The notes: generated from the sequence alone by a model not told the origin. A stretch of 12,746 nt of DNA from an uncultured Eubacterium sp. (GCA_948468465.1 CAOKJJ010000151.1:1-12746), one strand, 5' to 3'; counted from the first letter of the stretch, positions 1 to 7,018 are shown. Translations and numbers: made by a program.

Positions 1-17
1 GGTAACTACGGCGGATT

Positions 18-284
18 TTATGTGAGTTTATACTGCCGTGAATAATTCAGGTTAAATACTTCTTTTCCATGATACTGAATATAACAGCCTCCCCCGGAAA
101 TCATTCCATCTGTCTGCAGCTGCAATACATCATTCTGAACAGATCCGGGATTTCGTCCTGTGCAGATGACAACCTGAATTTTGCGCTTTAGGCATTGCGC
201 CAGCGCCCATTTCGCGCTCCCCGGAATCCCCTTATGCTCATCTCTTAACGTTCCATCTATATCCAGATAAATGATTTTAACCAT
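18..284 (-). pseudogene. Truncated HAD-superfamily (Cof-type) hydrolase
   Basis: The protein begins MVKIIYLDIDGTLRDE, which is HAD motif I (DxDGT; nucleophile and acid aspartates), followed by CTGRN around residues 41-45 (motif II Thr) and GGGCYIQYHGKEVFN, the usual entry into a Cof-type cap domain. It then stops at about 88 residues, whereas Cof-type phosphatases run about 260-280. The cap, the motif III lysine and the motif IV GDxxND metal site are therefore missing from this frame. The ATG at 284 is preceded by GAAAGG about 10 nt upstream; an in-frame TTG at 290 is a less likely start. Family members dephosphorylate sugar phosphates or nucleotides in the cytoplasm, but this product should be inactive. 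The rest may continue in another frame to the left of the window, which I cannot see. Confidence 0.6.
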
Positions 285-340
285 ATACAAACTGCCTTTC
301 GCTTTTTCTATAGGAACCTGCCTGCATTCAGACTATCATA

Positions 341-374
341 AAAAAAGAAGGCCTTCAATAAGATGGCCTTCTTT
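341..374 (-). terminator. Rho-independent terminator, possibly bidirectional
   Basis: AAAGAAGGCC (344-353) and GGCCTTCTTT (365-374) form a perfect 10-bp stem with an 11-nt loop. Read on the minus strand, the stem runs straight into seven T residues. It sits 30 nt after the stop of the SIS-domain remnant and before the HAD fragment, so it most likely ended the transcript of the now-broken RpiR-type gene or of the upstream operon. Confidence 0.85.
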
Positions 375-404
375 AAAATTTATGTACTCTTTTCAGACAT
401 TTTT

Positions 405-688
405 TCATTTTCTGAACTTTTGTACACTTTCCAATTCTTTATTTTTCTTTTCCGCTAAATAGTTTTGATACGACAAATATAAGTATTCGATTAAAATAAA
501 ATACGGCGTTGAAGTTTCATATTCCATGTCGTATGTTACAGGAATCCGGATAGAATTAATGTATAGATTTTCCTCGCACAGCGAAGCAAGCGTATTGCTT
601 TTCAGTCTTGTAATTGAAACTGCCGGCACGTTGCAGCCAGGTTATCCGAAAATGGTATATAGTTCCCGGTAATAACCGCAAATACTTC
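405..688 (-). pseudogene. C-terminal remnant of an RpiR/MurR-type SIS-domain regulator
   Basis: The open frame from a GTG at 629 to the TGA at 405 encodes about 74 residues containing AVSITRLKSNTLASLCEENL and then an alpha-helical end (PYFILIEYLYLSYQNYL). This matches the last beta-alpha units of the SIS sugar-phosphate-binding domain of RpiR-family regulators, where VISITR...S.LA.LAD.NLY is typical. The HTH head and most of the SIS domain are absent. In-frame upstream codons hit TAA after five residues, but a different frame (688 to about 626) reads EVFAVITGNYIPFSDNLAAT, perhaps more of the same gene after a frameshift; that link is weak. The fragment starts only 7 nt beyond the stop of the TPM gene with no ribosome site, which looks like a deletion junction. 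I do not expect it to be functional. Confidence 0.55.
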
Positions 689-695
689 TCATTGT

Positions 696-1538
696 TTAGA
701 AATTCCCTCCTCCGCCTCCATGCGTCGCGCCAGAAGACGATTCATGCGTGGAAGAGCCGCCCGAATGACCGTCGTAATTTGCGTTGTCCGGGCGATTGTT
801 ATCCTGCTGCTTTTCTCTGCGATTGATCTGCCGATACAAAAATATATCTTTCATTTTCGTCAGCTTCATACTGTCCTCTTTCACATAACAGTCTGCCACC
901 AGCCGTCTGTACACCGATCCCAGTTTGTCTCTCATCCTTTCTACCGCAAGGAGCGAGATCACAAAGCCGATACCGAAAGCCGTCAGAAAATATTTGAGAA
1001 ACGCAAACGGTTTTTTTGGAAGATGATCTGCGTCATATGGTTTCCCCATCCGTGCCTGCGTCAGATAATCGTCGCACAGACTGGCAAATATCGTAAACGC
1101 CTCCTCATATTCGCCTTTACTTAAATCATCCGAAAGCTGTTGCGCCATAAACCGCAGGCCTATGTCCGTAACCGCCGTAATTCCAAAGCCGCTCGTGGAT
1201 ACATACCAGCTGCTTTCTTCCATACTGATCAGAAAAAGTATCCCGTCTTTTTCCTCGCCAAAGCCGTAGCCATTCTCATCATAAAAATCATCGGCATATT
1301 CCATCGCAGATTTGCCCTGTAACGATTTACTCGTAACTACTACGATATCGGTCTGCTGCCGTTCGCTGATTTCATCGAGCAGCTCCAGCAGCTGCGTTTT
1401 TTCGCTGTCTGTAAGCAGATTCGCCTGATCCGTAAGCCTCGGGCCGGCTTGCCTGGCTGCCGCTGCCGGACATATGAAAACGACCGACAGCAGCAGAACC
1501 AGAGCTACGACATACCGCCTCTTTTTTATCTTTTGCAT
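696..1538 (-). CDS. TPM-domain membrane protein (YdjH-like)
   Basis: This is a 280-residue protein. Residues 1-28 are a signal or anchor segment: a KKRR start, a hydrophobic core at about 9-25, then AAAA. A TPM domain follows (about 32-150), starting PRLTDQANLLTDSEK and including DIVVVTS and EKDGILFLIS. A transmembrane helix lies at about 169-189, and a basic cytoplasmic part ends in a Ser/His/Gly-rich tail (260-280, closing GGGGGNF) typical of the family. TPM domains act in membrane and photosystem maintenance in other organisms; the biochemical activity is unsettled. The start at 1538 is chosen because AGGAGG lies 8 nt upstream; an in-frame start at 1622 would run through the preceding gene. 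The stop of that gene overlaps this ribosome site, 11 nt before the ATG, so translation is probably coupled. The B. subtilis counterpart works with YdjG and PspA. Confidence 0.85.
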   Translation of the reverse strand: MQKIKKRRYVVALVLLLSVVFICPAAAARQAGPRLTDQANLLTDSEKTQLLELLDEISERQQTDIVVVTSKSLQGKSAMEYADDFYDENGYGFGEEKDGILFLISMEESSWYVSTSGFGITAVTDIGLRFMAQQLSDDLSKGEYEEAFTIFASLCDDYLTQARMGKPYDADHLPKKPFAFLKYFLTAFGIGFVISLLAVERMRDKLGSVYRRLVADCYVKEDSMKLTKMKDIFLYRQINRREKQQDNNRPDNANYDGHSGGSSTHESSSGATHGGGGGNF

Positions 1539-1549
1539 CCTCTTTCCTC

Positions 1550-2635
1550 CTATATCAGCCAGATGACGTAGAAAAGAATAAACAACATCGTGCCTGTGAT
1601 GCCGGTAAGTCCCAGCAGCCATCTGAGATACGCGCCCTTATCGAGCGGCAGATCTCCCGCCATTTTTCCGTTTTGTCCGTTCATGGCAAAAAGATAATTC
1701 TGCCCGTTCCATGTCGTACTCAGCAGCCAGACCGGAAACAGGGCATATGTCACTTTGCCATTGTGCAGCCGGATACTACCCGCCTCTTTTCTGAAAGTCG
1801 TATAACCGCATACGGTCATGTCAAAAATATCCCGCACGCTTTTTTGGATCCGCTCATTGGCCCGCCCGATGCTTTCTTCGCTGTCCACATCATATTTATC
1901 CGCCAGATAGCCTGCCAGATACGCAGTCTGAAAATCTACTGCTCCTGAAAAATCAAAAGGCTCCAGCGTTTCCATTAAATCGTCGGGCATCTTCGCTGAA
2001 CCGTCTACCGGAACATGAGCGAATTCTATGCTGCCGCTCCTGCTGACAAGAAAATGATTTGTCTCGGCATAATAATATTTGCTGTCGCTCCATGTCCGGA
2101 TTTTTGTCGCCTTGTAACGCAAATTTACATCGGCTTTTGCATCGAACAGCCAGAACGGAACATACACGCCTTTGATTTCATTCACATGATTTTCGTCTTT
2201 GAACGCTTTGGGCAGCAGCCGTTTCCCGACATAAAAATCGTACAGCGCCTGTTTTGCGGCTTTTTTGTCCAGCTGAAACGGAATCACATAATCCGGCTTT
2301 TGCGCGCCTGTAAACTGTCCCGTCATAACTACCGGATTTCCACAATACGGACAGGATGTGGCAGCCGTATTTTCATCACACGCAATCTCACCGCCGCAGG
2401 ATTTGCAGACATAAGAACGCAGACCGTCCGTCTCGCCGTCCTGCCACTCTCCTGCGGTAACTTCTTCCCAGTTCAGCTCATCCGGCTGATCGTTTTTCAA
2501 TTCATTGTCATAACGTGCCAGCGCCGCCATCTCAAATTCCGTATCGCAGTACGGACACTTCATCTTCTGCAGCGTACTGTCAAAAGCGATGGCTCCACCG
2601 CAGCGCAGACATTTATATTCTTGTATTTCCTCCAT
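1550..2635 (-). CDS. Double zinc-ribbon, tail-anchored membrane protein (YdjG-like)
   Basis: This 361-residue protein has two zinc ribbons at its N-terminus: C9/C12 with C27/C30 (YKCLRCGG...KCPYC) and C77/C80 with C95/C98 (YVCKSCGG...SCPYC). A large soluble middle domain follows (about 110-330, including KGVYVPFWLFDA), then a single C-terminal hydrophobic helix (about 337-361) that ends the protein at the membrane. This is the architecture of B. subtilis YdjG, which with YdjH forms a membrane platform for the stress protein PspA. GAGGAAA lies 6 nt before the ATG. It sits between the SPFH gene and the TPM gene in one operon. The tail anchor, with the ribbons in the cytoplasm, is inferred from sequence. 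No missing cysteines or breaks were seen. Confidence 0.85.
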   Translation of the reverse strand: MEEIQEYKCLRCGGAIAFDSTLQKMKCPYCDTEFEMAALARYDNELKNDQPDELNWEEVTAGEWQDGETDGLRSYVCKSCGGEIACDENTAATSCPYCGNPVVMTGQFTGAQKPDYVIPFQLDKKAAKQALYDFYVGKRLLPKAFKDENHVNEIKGVYVPFWLFDAKADVNLRYKATKIRTWSDSKYYYAETNHFLVSRSGSIEFAHVPVDGSAKMPDDLMETLEPFDFSGAVDFQTAYLAGYLADKYDVDSEESIGRANERIQKSVRDIFDMTVCGYTTFRKEAGSIRLHNGKVTYALFPVWLLSTTWNGQNYLFAMNGQNGKMAGDLPLDKGAYLRWLLGLTGITGTMLFILFYVIWLI

Positions 2636-2681
2636 GTTCTTTCCTCGTAATTTCCCGCGTTCTTTCCTCGCAGTTTCGCGC
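2636..2681. repeat. Two tandem 23-bp imperfect repeats in the SPFH/zinc-ribbon spacer
   Basis: On the plus strand GTTCTTTCCTCG is followed by an 11-nt variable part (2636-2658), then repeated as GTTCTTTCCTCG plus a similar 11 nt (2659-2681), with a partial third GTTCTT at 2682. The units match at about 20 of 23 positions. On the minus strand each unit carries CGAGGAAAGAAC, the ribosome-binding stretch of the zinc-ribbon gene, so the 60-nt intergenic spacer holds two copies of that site. Confidence 0.7.
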
Positions 2682-2695
2682 GTTCTTATTCTGAT

Positions 2696-4000
2696 CTATT
2701 TTAGATCGTTCTGGTCAAATTTGTCGCCGCATTCCGGGCAGAATTTCGGCGGATGCGCAGGATCCTGCGGCTCCCATCCGCACTTATCGCATTGATAAAG
2801 CGGCGTTCCTGCCGGCTTTTTGGCGCCGCAGTTCTGACAAAATTTTCCCTTGTTTAACGTCCCGCAGGAACAGGTCCATCCGGCGCCGTTCACCGGTCTG
2901 GCTGCGCCGCATTCCGGACAGAAATTGCCGGATGCCGTCGTACCGCACGTACATGTCCATGCGTCTGCCTGCGCCTGCCGCTGTCCTGTCTGCTGCCCCA
3001 TCGCAAACAGGTTCTGTGCATTCGTGCCGCCTCCTGCGTTCATCGCCATACCCATGCCTACAAAACCATTCATTGCTCCGGACGGATTCGCAGCTGCCGC
3101 TTTCATGGCATCTGCCTGCGCGCCTGCCAGAACAGCCGCTGCCATATTCGGATTTTGCAGCGCGGCTGTGCGCTGAAGCTGTCTGATCATCTCTGCGTCT
3201 TCTTCCGGCAGGGTTACAGAACCAAGGGCAATACTGACTACCTTTAATCCCCGAAGCTCCTCCCATTTCGCCGAAAGCGCGGCATTCATCGCCTGCTCCA
3301 GCTCCGCCGTATGCAGCACGATCTGATTTGGACGCAGCTCCATGGCAGACAGTCTGCCAAATGCAGGCTGCAGCGCACTGATAAATTCTGTTTTCAGCTG
3401 ACTTTCTAACTCATCCCGCGTATAATCCTCCTGCACATTGCCGCAGACATTCGCATAAAACAGCAGCGGATTTACAATTTTATACGAATATACGCCGGAA
3501 CAGCGAATGGAAACATCCACGTCCAGTCCGATTTTTGAATCTGTCACGCGGAAAGGAATCGGATTTGGCGTACCAAATTTATTGTCTGTCAGTTCCTTTG
3601 TATTAATATAATACACGCGCTGGTCTTTGCCGGTATCTCCGCCATAGGTAAAACGTCTGCCGATGGTCTGAAACGTCTCTAAAATGCTTTTTGAAAGTCC
3701 GCCGGTAAAAATACTCGGTTCCGTAGACATATCATACCGGAACTCTCCTGGCTGCGCGCATATCTCTGCCACTTTTCCCTGTTCTACAATGATCATGCAC
3801 TGACCGTCAGCTACCGCAATCCCGCTTCCATTTGAAATGACGTTGTCATTCCCTTTTTTGTTCGAAGAACGGGAACCTGTCCGTTTGCGCCCTCTTGTAA
3901 CCATGACGTCTTTTTCCATCGCGTCACAGTAAAAAAACTCTTTCCACTGATCCGCAAGCGTACCGCCCAACGCGCCCGCTCCTGCTTTTATAAGTCCCAT
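2696..4000 (-). CDS. SPFH-domain protein with three C-terminal zinc ribbons (YdjI-like)
   Basis: This is a 434-residue cytoplasmic or membrane-peripheral protein. Residues 1-50 are basic and include MGLIKAGAGALGGTLADQWK, the family start. Residues about 55-280 form an SPFH (band-7-like) domain with GQCMIIVEQGKV, a central beta-rich part and a helical end (AEMIRQLQRTAA). A flexible Ala/Gly/Met-rich linker (about 285-345) leads to three zinc ribbons: C350/C352 with C361/C364, C377/C379 with C388/C391, and C404/C407 with C421/C424. The usual annotation is 'SPFH domain / virion core protein-like'; B. subtilis YdjI is the closest named match. The family is thought to scaffold membrane-stress complexes with PspA. 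AGGGAG lies about 9 nt before the ATG. It is the first gene of the three-gene operon and has a strong promoter about 110 nt upstream. Confidence 0.87.
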   Translation of the reverse strand: MGLIKAGAGALGGTLADQWKEFFYCDAMEKDVMVTRGRKRTGSRSSNKKGNDNVISNGSGIAVADGQCMIIVEQGKVAEICAQPGEFRYDMSTEPSIFTGGLSKSILETFQTIGRRFTYGGDTGKDQRVYYINTKELTDNKFGTPNPIPFRVTDSKIGLDVDVSIRCSGVYSYKIVNPLLFYANVCGNVQEDYTRDELESQLKTEFISALQPAFGRLSAMELRPNQIVLHTAELEQAMNAALSAKWEELRGLKVVSIALGSVTLPEEDAEMIRQLQRTAALQNPNMAAAVLAGAQADAMKAAAANPSGAMNGFVGMGMAMNAGGGTNAQNLFAMGQQTGQRQAQADAWTCTCGTTASGNFCPECGAARPVNGAGWTCSCGTLNKGKFCQNCGAKKPAGTPLYQCDKCGWEPQDPAHPPKFCPECGDKFDQNDLK

Positions 4001-4080
4001 AAATAATCTCCCTTCTGCCGTTTCGCATTGTTTTATCTGATTGTTCTTTGCTCATTTCTGCATTCCTGTTTGTAAAAAAC

Positions 4081-4094
4081 GGTTACTGATAACC
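4081..4094. other. Short palindrome in the leader of the SPFH operon
   Basis: GGTTACTGATAACC has 5-bp arms (GGTTA/TAACC) around a 4-nt centre. It lies just downstream of the predicted transcription start (about 4102). It could be an operator or a small 5' hairpin; no family is recognised. Confidence 0.3.
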
Positions 4095-4108
4095 TGTGCA
4101 CTGGTTTC

Positions 4109-4137
4109 ATTATAATATGAAATACTCATTTTTTCAA
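4109..4137 (-). promoter_or_regulatory. Promoter of the SPFH/zinc-ribbon/TPM operon
   Basis: On the minus strand a TTGAAA -35 box (4132-4137) and a consensus TATAAT -10 box (4109-4114) are separated by exactly 17 bp. Transcription should start near 4102, giving a leader of about 100 nt before the SPFH ATG at 4000. Apart from the small palindrome at 4081-4094, I see nothing else in that leader. Confidence 0.85.
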
Positions 4138-4154
4138 TTAGGAATCCGGACACG

Positions 4155-4197
4155 AAAAAAAGACTATCCCATCGCTTTACAGCGAAAAGAGATAGCC
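4155..4197 (-). terminator. Rho-independent terminator
   Basis: Read on the minus strand, GGCTATC pairs with GATAGTC (one G-U pair), an inner TCGCT pairs with AGCGA, and the stem is followed by seven T residues. It separates the nitroreductase remnant and mgtC side from the promoter of the SPFH operon. The GC-rich stretch just upstream (about 4200-4241) can also fold imperfectly. Confidence 0.8.
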
Positions 4198-4266
4198 GGA
4201 TAAGCGGTTCCCCGCGCGAATACCGGGCGCGTAAACCTTATTACACCATTTGGGCAATCTACATTG

Positions 4267-4431
4267 TTAACTTCTCCACTCAACGATATCTTCCATTCTT
4301 TTACGAGGCCTTTCTTTGGGAAATTCGCCAGGATAACCAAACGCAATAGCGGCAAGCAGCATATTTTCTATAGAAGCGCTTACCGACTGGACATTACAGA
4401 TTTCATAAACATAGGTCAGCCGTACTTTGCT
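4267..4431 (-). pseudogene. Nitroreductase-family remnant with internal deletion
   Basis: The frame ending at the TAA at 4267 reads EICNVQSVSASIENMLLAA and then directly IAFGYPGEFPKERPRKRMED before closing IVEWRS. The first half matches the central FMN-binding helix of clostridial nitroreductases (...S(I/V)xAxIENMLL.A). The second half matches their extreme C-terminus (A.GYP.E.P..RPRK..E.IV.WR). In intact members roughly 50 residues separate the two, so they appear fused by an internal deletion, possibly between the similar LLAA and VAA coding stretches. The frame is blocked by a TGA at 4432, and the N-terminal half with the FMN-phosphate-binding residues is missing. No start or ribosome site was found. 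It lies downstream of mgtC on the same strand. The family assignment rests on motif memory, not on a search. Confidence 0.6.
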
Positions 4432-4492
4432 TCATTTTGTCCCAAAATATGAATATCTGTTCTAATGCTGAACCAGAGGCTTTCGGGCAGCA

Positions 4493-5191
4493 TTAAAAAA
4501 TCTGCCTGACTGCACAGACCCCCTGCATTTTTTCAAGATACCAGACCACCTGCGCATTACTGCGATCCTCCGGAAGCCTTAGGGAAATGACTGCGTTGTA
4601 TACCCCGCCGTCCTTTGGCTCGTTCAGGATCACATTACCGACTTTCAGCCCGAACGCCTCCGCGGCAGAACGGATTTCCTGGAGTTTTACCACATCACGA
4701 AACTCGACATAGACGTGCATCCACATATCATTGTGTGTAAAATGATCAGAAATACCGCGAAACTTCGTCACAACGATGTAAACCGCTCCCGTGGCAAGGA
4801 TACCGCCCACATAAAACCCGATTCCGATCGCAAGGCCGATACACGCGGCAGCCCACAGGCCTGCCGCAGTCGTCAGCCCCCGGATCTTTGTATTTCCTTC
4901 AATAATAATGCTGCCCGCTCCCAAAAAACCGATCCCGCTGACGACCTGAGCGCCCAGCCTGGCCGGATCTCCGGTATGAAACTCCTCATACATATATTCT
5001 CCTGTCAGCATCACAAGCGCCGCGCTCATGCACACCAGCGAATAGGTGCGCATCCCAGCCGAACGATTTGCCTTTCCCCGTTCGATGCCCAGGATTCCTC
5101 CACATAAAATCGAAAGAGAGAGCCGCAGGATACCGGAAAAAATACGCATATTTTCTGCTTCGCTGATCAGATTGAAAAACCACTGTCCCAT
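4493..5191 (-). CDS. MgtC/SapB-family membrane protein
   Basis: This 232-residue protein has a hydrophobic N-terminal half with about five membrane segments (roughly 17-35, 49-64, 79-98, 107-124, 124-141) and the family signatures GIERG (35-39), RSAGMRT (43-48), SGIGFLGAG (85-93) and GLTTAAGLW (105-113). The C-terminal half (about 150-232) is a soluble ACT-like domain, as in full-length MgtC. MgtC proteins help cells cope with low magnesium and, in Salmonella, affect phosphate uptake and the ATP synthase; the role in commensal Firmicutes is unproven. AAGGGGG precedes the ATG by about 9 nt. It begins 68 nt after the permease stop with no promoter that I can see between them, so it may be read through from the transport operon. 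The length is normal and the frame intact. Confidence 0.88.
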   Translation of the reverse strand: MGQWFFNLISEAENMRIFSGILRLSLSILCGGILGIERGKANRSAGMRTYSLVCMSAALVMLTGEYMYEEFHTGDPARLGAQVVSGIGFLGAGSIIIEGNTKIRGLTTAAGLWAAACIGLAIGIGFYVGGILATGAVYIVVTKFRGISDHFTHNDMWMHVYVEFRDVVKLQEIRSAAEAFGLKVGNVILNEPKDGGVYNAVISLRLPEDRSNAQVVWYLEKMQGVCAVRQIF

Positions 5192-5224
5192 GCGGACGTC
5201 CCCCTTTCTGTTTTTCTGTTGCTT

Positions 5225-5258
5225 CTTTCAGATATGCAGACTGTTTCTCATCTGAAAG
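5225..5258 (-). other. Perfect 9-bp stem-loop between the permease stop and mgtC
   Basis: CTTTCAGAT (5225-5233) and ATCTGAAAG (5250-5258) pair perfectly around a 16-nt loop, starting 1 nt after the permease stop codon. No run of T follows on the minus strand, so it is not a standard intrinsic terminator. It may protect the 3' end or regulate read-through into mgtC. Confidence 0.5.
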
Positions 5259-5259
5259 G

Positions 5260-6552
5260 TTAATTTCCTGCTACCCGTCTTTCCAGCCGTTTCTGCCTGA
5301 TCTTTTTGATCTTGTCCATACCGCTGCCCTGTCCGAAATACAATGCAACCGAAGATAAGATCATCAAAACGACCGTATAGACAAAGCTCATCGCTCTGGC
5401 ATCCACAGATGCGGATTCATCGGACGCTGCTTTGATCACGATGCCAAGCGGCTGTAACAGCGGATGATACAGGAATACCGACATATCATAGTCCGACAGC
5501 AGTCCGTTAAAGTTCAGAATCACAACTGACATGACCATCGGGAAGATTACCGGAAGGATCACCTTGCGCATCGTAGTAAACGCGCCTGCGCCCATACATT
5601 TCGCCGCCTCCTCCAGATCACCGTCCAGAGAGAAGAAGGCCGCTTTGATCATCCGGTAGGAAAACGGCAGCTTGATCACCGTATAGCCAATCAATAAGAT
5701 CACGGTCGTTCCTACAAGTACTTTGTTAAAGATCAGCGGATTTTTATCGCCATAAGCTACGGTAAGTCCTAACGCAATCAATGTACTCGGCAGAAGCCAT
5801 GGAATCAGCACACCGTATTCAAACAATACATTCAGCTTGTTTTTGGACTTCTGCACAAACCGGACACAGATCACTGAGACTGCCGCCGCAAGTACCGCCG
5901 CCAAAATGGAGTATACGATACTTACAATATATGGCTCGATCGCTTCCATCGAAGTAAACAGCTTTTTGTAGTTATCCAGTGTAAAGGAAGCTGCGGTCAG
6001 CTCTCCGGTCTTGATCGTTAAAGAATCACAGAAGGAATACAACACGACGAGCACGATCGGCACCGTATAGATTGCAAACATCACATAAGCTACGACATGA
6101 GCCAGCACATTCAGCGCCGGGTTTTGGATTTTTTGCTTCGTCAGCTTCGCTTTTGTCTTTGATACCGAAATATAGTTGCCGCCCTTTTCGATTTTACTAA
6201 AAACAGACAGCAAAATAATCGTCGCCACACCGAGGATAATCGCCAGAAACGCGGCCACTTCCCTCGAATACGTAGATCTGGAAAACGTAATGATCATCGG
6301 ATTAATCGTCTGAAAATTCTCCCCGCCGATAATGACCGGAGCCGCCATAGCGCCAAGTCCGGTTAAAAACGTCAGGATCGTAATCGCAAAAAACGTAGGC
6401 TTTAATACTGGCATAACAATCTGAAATAAAATCGCCCCGCCCGAAGAACCCATATTCTTTGCCGCCTCGATCGTATGATAATCCAGGCTGTGGATCGCGT
6501 TTTTCAAAAACATCATATGATTTTGCGTACAGGCAAACGTCATAACAAACAC
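5260..6552 (-). CDS. ABC permease (FbpB/AfuB type), C-terminal part of a frameshifted gene
   Basis: These 430 codons hold the greater part of a two-domain inner-membrane permease. The first EAA motif (E29-A30-A31...G35, EAAKNMG) and the second (E315-A316-A317...G321, EAAKCMG) mark the two ATPase-docking loops, so both BPD_transp_1 domains are represented. About nine hydrophobic segments follow the frameshift, giving about 12 for the joined protein. The usual N-terminus is in the adjacent frame (6540-6998), and joining them by one extra base near 6555 gives about 579 residues, normal for FbpB-like permeases. There is no ribosome site at the GTG at 6552. An ATG at 6543 overlaps the TGA of the upstream part as ATGA, so reinitiation is conceivable. 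It would pair with the ATPase at 7019-8023 and the lipoprotein at 8060-9148. Confidence 0.85.
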   Translation of the reverse strand: MFVMTFACTQNHMMFLKNAIHSLDYHTIEAAKNMGSSGGAILFQIVMPVLKPTFFAITILTFLTGLGAMAAPVIIGGENFQTINPMIITFSRSTYSREVAAFLAIILGVATIILLSVFSKIEKGGNYISVSKTKAKLTKQKIQNPALNVLAHVVAYVMFAIYTVPIVLVVLYSFCDSLTIKTGELTAASFTLDNYKKLFTSMEAIEPYIVSIVYSILAAVLAAAVSVICVRFVQKSKNKLNVLFEYGVLIPWLLPSTLIALGLTVAYGDKNPLIFNKVLVGTTVILLIGYTVIKLPFSYRMIKAAFFSLDGDLEEAAKCMGAGAFTTMRKVILPVIFPMVMSVVILNFNGLLSDYDMSVFLYHPLLQPLGIVIKAASDESASVDARAMSFVYTVVLMILSSVALYFGQGSGMDKIKKIRQKRLERRVAGN

Positions 6553-6998
6553 GACGCGCCATAGCCTACAAACCAGGACGGATTCATATTCGGGAACACC
6601 TGCAGCAAAAGTTTTGTCAGCAGCCCTTTCTCGCCGTACACATATTTATATCCGGATACAAGGACAACGCCGCCGTAAACGAGCGAGCTCATATAGGCGA
6701 GTTTTAAAAGTCTGGCGCCTTTGATCTCCCAGTATTCTGTAAACAGCACGCACAGCGTCCCTACAATATTAACCGTGATCACAAGCGTAACCGCGAGGAC
6801 AAAGCTGTTCCAAAGGCTCTGCATCGCGCGTCTGGAAGAAAACACCTTACCAAATACTTCCGTGGACACCTGCCCGTCATGATAAAATACATTTCCCAAT
6901 AAGTATACCGCAGGATATACGATAAACGCAAGGATCATCCATGCAATTATTACTTTTAAGATGATGCCAGGTATGTTCATTTTTTGTTTTTCTTTCAT
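6540..6998 (-). CDS. ABC permease, N-terminal part of the same frameshifted gene
   Basis: This 152-codon frame starts at an ATG with AGGAGGA 5 nt upstream, 20 nt after the ATPase stop, so it is the genuine start of the permease. It has a basic start, then membrane helices at about 11-35, 62-86 and 98-118, and enters a fourth at about 142. After NPSWFVGYGA the frame runs into SCLL and TGA, while the neighbouring frame continues with VFVMTFACTQNHMMFL, exactly what the fourth helix should contain. One missing base between 6553 and 6557 explains this. Alone it lacks any EAA loop and could not bind the ATPase. It is therefore a broken gene, unless the shift is a sequence error or the two parts are made and assemble separately. 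Confidence 0.85.
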   Translation of the reverse strand: MKEKQKMNIPGIILKVIIAWMILAFIVYPAVYLLGNVFYHDGQVSTEVFGKVFSSRRAMQSLWNSFVLAVTLVITVNIVGTLCVLFTEYWEIKGARLLKLAYMSSLVYGGVVLVSGYKYVYGEKGLLTKLLLQVFPNMNPSWFVGYGASCLL

Positions 6999-7018
6999 AA
7001 CCGTCCTCCTTGCTGTTT

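Noticed and set aside
1539..1622. Longer N-terminus for the TPM protein
   Set aside because: It would overlap the end of the zinc-ribbon gene by 73 nt and has no ribosome site, while the ATG at 1538 has AGGAGG and starts a clean signal peptide.
2015..2650. 211-codon open frame on the plus strand
   Set aside because: It lies wholly opposite the zinc-ribbon gene, has no recognisable domain or ribosome site, and is explained as an antisense shadow.
4200..4241. Riboswitch in the GC-rich structured stretch before the terminator at 4155-4197
   Set aside because: I could not match it to any riboswitch consensus, and it follows a dead gene and ends in a terminator rather than leading into a gene.
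4164..4355. 63-codon minus-strand frame near the nitroreductase relic
   Set aside because: It reads the same DNA as the nitroreductase C-terminus in the wrong frame and runs through the terminator hairpin.
4464..4494. Terminator hairpin after mgtC (AATGCTG/CAGCATT)
   Set aside because: The stem is only 7-8 bp with a 17-nt loop, overlaps the stop codon and lacks a following T run.
6540..6560. Programmed ribosomal frameshift in the permease
   Set aside because: No slippery heptamer is present at the junction, and such control is not known for this transporter family.
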